In this document: one piece after another, positions 51,962 to 55,106 of the stretch
How positions within the stretch are numbered: position 1 is the first letter of the stretch
Layout: the number at the start of each line of letters is the position of its first letter
Source of the DNA: Bacilli bacterium
Lineage (GTDB): Bacteria; Bacillota_I; Bacilli_A; RF39; UBA660
Reading direction: 5' to 3'
NCBI GenBank assembly: GCA_900769695.1
Contig: CAAGHO010000045.1
Coordinates: 1-55,106, forward strand
Length of the DNA stretch: 55,106 nt
Program-made: the position numbers and the translations under genes
Notes under the pieces: generated by a model
Database searches by the model: none
Told to the model about the DNA's origin: nothing
What the model saw: only the letters and a program-made list of their open reading frames with translations

Positions 51962-52267
51962 TTATTTTAAATCATTAATATATTTCTTTAATTGTTTTGA
52001 TTCTGGTCCTAAAATAATTTTTAATTGATTATCAATCTCTACTATACCTTTAGCTCCAAGTTTTTGAATTGCTTCTTTATTTGCTTTACTAACATCTTTT
52101 AGCGTTACCTTAAATCTAGATAAGGCAACTTCCGTATCAATAATATTTTCTTTCCCACCAAGCGCTTCAACTAACTTATTCAAATCAAGTGGAGCATCCT
52201 TAGAATTAGCTTTCAATACTGCTAGTAATATAATCAATAAAATAAGACCAATAATTAGATATTGCAT
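51962..52267 (-). CDS. Membrane-anchored PTS EIIB-like domain lacking the phosphorylated Cys
   Basis: 101 residues: one membrane helix (about 3-20), then a glucose-type EIIB fold, LNKLVEALGGKENIIDTEVA, LSRFKVTLKDVSKANKEAIQ, KLGAKGIVEIDNQLKIILG. In active EIIB a Cys lies two residues before the T-R pair (C-x-T-R); here the matching position is Ala (VALSRF), so phosphotransfer is unlikely. There is no EIIC or EIIA nearby. The start at 52267 has AGAGGTG upstream. It is probably a regulatory or structural leftover of a PTS protein; a sensing role near the kinase is only a guess. Confidence 0.8.
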   Translation of the reverse strand: MQYLIIGLILLIILLAVLKANSKDAPLDLNKLVEALGGKENIIDTEVALSRFKVTLKDVSKANKEAIQKLGAKGIVEIDNQLKIILGPESKQLKKYINDLK

Positions 52268-52427
52268 CTTTATCACCTCTTGTTAAATCATATATTATAA
52301 ATTATAACCTATTATTCAAAAAAAGGAAAGATTTTTTGTCTGTAATCATAGAATAAACTAGGTATAAGCTATACACTAAATTAGATTAGAAGAATATCTT
52401 ATATTAGAAAAGATAAGGAGGAGTTTT

Positions 52428-52814
52428 ATGGAAAATACTGAATCTTGTTGCATTGCGAAGATCTTAAAAGTAATTGACGTCTTACAAAAAGAATGTTTCA
52501 ATGAATGTTTTCCGGAAGGTTGTGATCGTCCATTTTTAGGAGTAAATGGTTGTTACATCTATAATACTAGACCAATTACACTTTACACAAGAAATGGTAA
52601 TTTATTTGCAGTAAGTTATTTTGAAAATAATGTTCCAACTACTTCAAGTGTATTTAGAGTAGAAAACGTTGATGATTGTTGTGCAACTTTAAGAATCTTA
52701 AGACCTACAGGTGAAGATGATACTACTTATACTGCTACTAATGAGTTTGTAACAGTAAACTTAGAATGTTTCTGTATCTTAAGATGTTTAAATGATACTT
52801 ACTTAGAAATATAA
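52428..52814 (+). CDS. CotY/CotZ-family spore coat (crust) protein, first copy
   Basis: 128 residues, ten or more Cys. Landmarks of the CotY/CotZ family: an N-terminal helix with CC, CFNECFPEGCDRPFLG, VFRVENVDDCCATLRIL and VTVNLECFCILRCL near the C-terminus. These proteins self-assemble into the disulfide-linked outer layer of spores. GGAGG precedes the ATG. The second copy follows after 12 bases. A SigK-like -10 motif CATAGAATA (52347-52355) lies upstream without a convincing -35. Confidence 0.87.
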   Translation: MENTESCCIAKILKVIDVLQKECFNECFPEGCDRPFLGVNGCYIYNTRPITLYTRNGNLFAVSYFENNVPTTSSVFRVENVDDCCATLRILRPTGEDDTTYTATNEFVTVNLECFCILRCLNDTYLEI

Positions 52815-52826
52815 GAAAGGAGAATT

Positions 52827-53213
52827 ATGATGTGTGAAGATAAAAGACAAAAAAATTCTTGTAAAAATGAGTGCAACTGCATTAGTGAAATTATAAATAA
52901 AATTATTCACTTACAAAGAAACAGTTTTACTAAATGTTGTCAAGAAGGTTGTGATCGCCCATTCTTAGGACCTGAAACATTAGAATGTTATAACACAAGA
53001 CCTATTTCTTTTTATAACTGTTCTACAGGAGCTATCTGGTCAGTAGATGATCAAACTATATTTAGAGTAGAATCATTAGATGGATGTTGTTGTACTTGTA
53101 GAGTTTTAAACTATAATAATGGGGTATACACTTCAACTAATACATTCTTTACTATTAATTTAAATTGTGTTTGTGCTATAAAATGTTACAGTGATATAAA
53201 TTTAACTATTTAA
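52827..53213 (+). CDS. CotY/CotZ-family spore coat (crust) protein, second copy
   Basis: 128 residues, same domain plan as its neighbour (CCQEGCDRPFLG, IFRVESLDGCCCTCRVL, FFTINLNCVCAIKCY) but with more Cys and a basic N-terminus (KRQKNSCKNECNC). The two are diverged tandem duplicates, equal in length and clearly homologous. AAGGAG lies before two adjacent ATG codons. Ends at a terminator. Confidence 0.87.
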   Translation: MMCEDKRQKNSCKNECNCISEIINKIIHLQRNSFTKCCQEGCDRPFLGPETLECYNTRPISFYNCSTGAIWSVDDQTIFRVESLDGCCCTCRVLNYNNGVYTSTNTFFTINLNCVCAIKCYSDINLTI

Positions 53214-53216
53214 AAA

Positions 53217-53240
53217 TAAAAATCCGTTAAGGATTTTTTC
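53217..53240. terminator. Terminator of the coat gene pair
   Basis: AAAATCC (53219-53225) and GGATTTT (53231-53237) followed by T residues. Confidence 0.8.
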
Positions 53241-53586
53241 TTTTTATGAAAACTATATCATCTATTTTAATTCTATCTTGATCGATAGTTAACAAATATG
53301 TAGATGTTCTAGCAACTAAAAATGTATCATATACTTTAGTACTTGTCTTTATAATTACAGGAATATTAAAGGCTTGTTTTTCTCCATTAAATATTCCATC
53401 TAGTAAAAGTTTAATATCTGGAAGTAACATAGTACTTCTTTCTTCATCATTAGAAGTTAGTGAATAGTAAGAACTTCTGTTATTCATAATTTTTTTATTA
53501 ATATCATTTTGATAAATCTTAGGTAATTTTTTAATAATACTCACATCCTTTGTATATTTTATGATTATTTTAGATAAAACTTGCAA
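53227..53586 (-). CDS. Hypothetical protein
   Basis: Not recognised. Up to 119 residues; the TTG at 53586 lacks a binding site and the GTG or ATT codons near 53550, behind AAAGGAT, may be the real start. Soluble, with a helical N-terminal part and a beta-rich end (PVIIKTSTKVYDTFLVARTS, IDQDRIKIDDIVFIKRK). Divergent from rodA, tail to tail with the coat pair. Confidence 0.5.
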   Translation of the reverse strand: MQVLSKIIIKYTKDVSIIKKLPKIYQNDINKKIMNNRSSYYSLTSNDEERSTMLLPDIKLLLDGIFNGEKQAFNIPVIIKTSTKVYDTFLVARTSTYLLTIDQDRIKIDDIVFIKRKNP

Positions 53587-53594
53587 AAATTTGG

Positions 53595-53600
53595 TATAAT
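53595..53600 (+). promoter_or_regulatory. Extended -10 of rodA
   Basis: TGG then perfect TATAAT, no good -35 (GATAAA at 17 bases). AAAGGAGA follows before the ATG. Confidence 0.55.
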
Positions 53601-53622
53601 ATCTAATAAAAGGAGAGATTTT

Positions 53623-54753
53623 ATGTATCAGAGAAGAAAATTAAATTTATCAATTCTAATACCAATTTGTCTTTTAGCAATTATAAGTATAATAACTATT
53701 TATAGTGCTCAAGCATTTATTCCAAAAACTAATGGTAATTTGGCTTTAAAACAATCGATTTGGTATTTAGTAGGAAGTATACTTGTTGTTATTTTAGTTA
53801 AACTAAAAAATGAATATTTATATAAGAACACTTGGATACTTTATGCCTTTGGAAATGTTTTACTTCTATTGCTTTTATTTTTTGGTAGTGAAATTAATAA
53901 TAGTAAATGTTGGTTTGTAATACCTGGTATTGGTAGTTTTCAACCTAGTGAATTTATGAAAATATTTTTAATGTTAACTCTTGCTTCAATGATTCATAAT
54001 TTTAGAATGAAGTATACCTCTCCTACTGTAAAAGAAGAATTTATCTTTATTTTGAAAACTTTACTTGTTGTATTGATACCTTCAATTTTAACTTTCTTAC
54101 AACCAGATACAGGATGTGTAATTATATATTTGGTAATTTATATCGCTATGATGTTTACCTCAGGCATAAGATTGAGATGGTTTATAATTGGGATTACAAT
54201 TTTGATACTTGGAGTATCTTCAATATTAGGACTATATTTTTTGAAAGAAAATTTATTTATAAAGTTATTTGGTACTAATTTATTTTATAGGTTCAATAGA
54301 ATTTTTGATTGGAAAAGTGGTTCGGGATTACAACTTGAAAATGCAATGGCCGCAATTGGTAGTGCTGGTGTATTTGGACATGGTTTTAATAAGACACCAA
54401 TTTATTTTCCAGAAGCTGGAACTGACTTTATATTTGCTGTTTTTGCATCTAACTTTGGACTACTAGGATCATTTCTTCTAATATCATTAATTGTATTTTT
54501 TGATACTAAGATAGTAATGCTTGCTCAAAAGAAGATTAATGATATAGATCGATATGTTTTAATAGGAGTTGTTGCTATGCTTTTATTCCAGCAAGTTCAA
54601 AATATAGGTATGACTATTGGCCTACTACCAATTACAGGAATTACTTTACCATTTATAAGTTATGGAGGATCAAGCTTACTTTCATATATGATTATAGTTG
54701 GCATGCTTTTAAATATATCAATGGAAAAACCTAAAAAGTATAAATACAAATAA
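53623..54753 (+). CDS. rodA: RodA/FtsW-family peptidoglycan polymerase (SEDS)
   Basis: 376 residues, about ten membrane helices. SEDS glycosyltransferase motifs: PSEFMKIFLML, LQPDTGCVIIYLVIY, GFNKTPIYFPEAGTDFIFAV, NIGMTIGLLPITGITLPFIS and YGGSSLLSYM. The PEAGTDFIFA and LPITGITLPF sequences fit RodA better than FtsW or SpoVE, though SpoVE is not excluded in a spore former. The ATG at 53623 has AAAGGAG seven bases before it; the longer frame overlaps the promoter. A bidirectional terminator follows. Confidence 0.9.
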   Translation: MYQRRKLNLSILIPICLLAIISIITIYSAQAFIPKTNGNLALKQSIWYLVGSILVVILVKLKNEYLYKNTWILYAFGNVLLLLLLFFGSEINNSKCWFVIPGIGSFQPSEFMKIFLMLTLASMIHNFRMKYTSPTVKEEFIFILKTLLVVLIPSILTFLQPDTGCVIIYLVIYIAMMFTSGIRLRWFIIGITILILGVSSILGLYFLKENLFIKLFGTNLFYRFNRIFDWKSGSGLQLENAMAAIGSAGVFGHGFNKTPIYFPEAGTDFIFAVFASNFGLLGSFLLISLIVFFDTKIVMLAQKKINDIDRYVLIGVVAMLLFQQVQNIGMTIGLLPITGITLPFISYGGSSLLSYMIIVGMLLNISMEKPKKYKYK

Positions 54754-54765
54754 TTATAAATCCAA

Positions 54766-54797
54766 GAAAAAACAAGCATAAAAATTGCTTGTTTTTA
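54766..54797. terminator. Bidirectional terminator after rodA
   Basis: AAAACAAGC (54769-54777) and GCTTGTTTT (54787-54795) with flanking A and T runs. Confidence 0.85.
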
Positions 54798-55106
54798 ATT
54801 TAAAGAATTAACCTCATCAATAGGTAAATTTGTATATTTAGATATCTGCTCTACTGGTATATTATCTTCTAACATAGATTTTGCTATCTCAATAGCTTTT
54901 GTTGTTGAACCTTCCTCCAGTCCTTCTTTTCTTCCTTCCTCTTTTCCTTTCTTTTCTCCAGCTTCTTCTCCATCTCGGTAAGCTTGGTCTTTTAGAGCCC
55001 ACTCTTTATCGTATGACTCTCCTACTCCTCCTTCAAAACTTACTTCTTCTGCTTCTTTTACATATTCTTCCATTAACTCTTCGCCTCCTAAGCTTTTTAG
55101 TTTTTC
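54795..55106 (-). CDS. C-terminal end of an Rpn/PD-(D/E)XK family transposase-like protein, cut by the window edge
   Basis: The frame is open from the window edge for 103 codons. The tail is typical of Rpn (recombination-promoting nuclease) and related transposase-like proteins: a run of EKKGKEEGRKEGLEEG-type Gly/Glu/Lys repeats, IEIAKSMLEDNIPVEQISKY and LPIDEVNSL. The nuclease core lies outside the window, so activity cannot be judged. An internal ATG at 55073 is not the true start because the upstream codons continue (EELM). Confidence 0.78.
   Translation of the reverse strand, partial: EKLKSLGGEELMEEYVKEAEEVSFEGGVGESYDKEWALKDQAYRDGEEAGEKKGKEEGRKEGLEEGSTTKAIEIAKSMLEDNIPVEQISKYTNLPIDEVNSLN

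Overview
The window looks like one end of a contig from a very AT-rich, spore-forming, Gram-positive bacterium of the Bacilli/Erysipelotrichia type. Support comes from sporulation sigma factor G, YunB, YutD, a YutH-like protein, YlmC, two CotY/CotZ-type coat proteins, a putative Spo0A box pair, a T-box leader, a CIRCE element and peptidoglycan genes (murE, murF, ddl, rodA). Gene order partly follows Bacillus subtilis: nfuA-yutH, yutD-yunB, sigG-ylmC, sepF-divIVA-ileS and rimP-nusA-rnpM-infB-rbfA. The first 35 bases are Illumina adapter, not genome. Species cannot be named from the sequence alone.

Layout. 1-4.2 kb: truncated htpG behind a CIRCE-controlled promoter, a radical SAM activase-like gene and murE. 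4.2-10.5 kb: an arginase-family gene, then sepF, divIVA and a T-box-led operon of a cation antiporter and ileS. 10.6-13.3 kb: a HerA-type ATPase divergent from a solo MvaI/BcnI-family nuclease. 13.3-14.5 kb: a 12-gene tRNA operon. 14.5-21.7 kb: a housekeeping and sporulation block (cvfD, nfuA, yutH, an unknown coiled-coil gene, yutD, yunB, ylmC, sigG, a lipase-like gene and a CmpB-like membrane gene). 21.8-33.6 kb: a membrane thioredoxin-like protein, a pseudouridine synthase, a NUDIX hydrolase, an unknown gene, pgi, and a 2549-residue GT84/GH94-type glucan synthase coupled to pgi. 33.7-34.5 kb: three more tRNA units. 34.6-39.5 kb: a peptidoglycan precursor operon (hydrolase, membrane-fused murF, ddl) and a class I amidotransferase. 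39.5-44.1 kb: the nusA-infB operon, with a one-domain rimP and an unknown gene where ylxP usually lies. 44.1-47.5 kb: a tandem array of three divergent sigma-70-like proteins, the middle one split by a frame change. 47.6-55.1 kb: a CPBP protease, a surface protein behind a promoter with a G9 tract in its spacer, rluB, a small Tyr-rich protein, a histidine kinase behind Spo0A-type boxes, a degenerate EIIB protein, two coat proteins, rodA, and the end of an Rpn/PD-(D/E)XK transposase-like gene cut by the window edge.

The genes form three working groups: cell wall and division (murE, murF, ddl, rodA, sepF, divIVA), sporulation (kinase, sigG, yunB, yutH, coat genes) and translation/RNA (ileS, tRNAs, infB, nusA, rbfA, two pseudouridine synthases). 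The least ordinary parts are the G-tract promoter, the sigma-like array with its operator-like repeat, the HerA-nuclease pair, and the T-box that reads through an antiporter before ileS.
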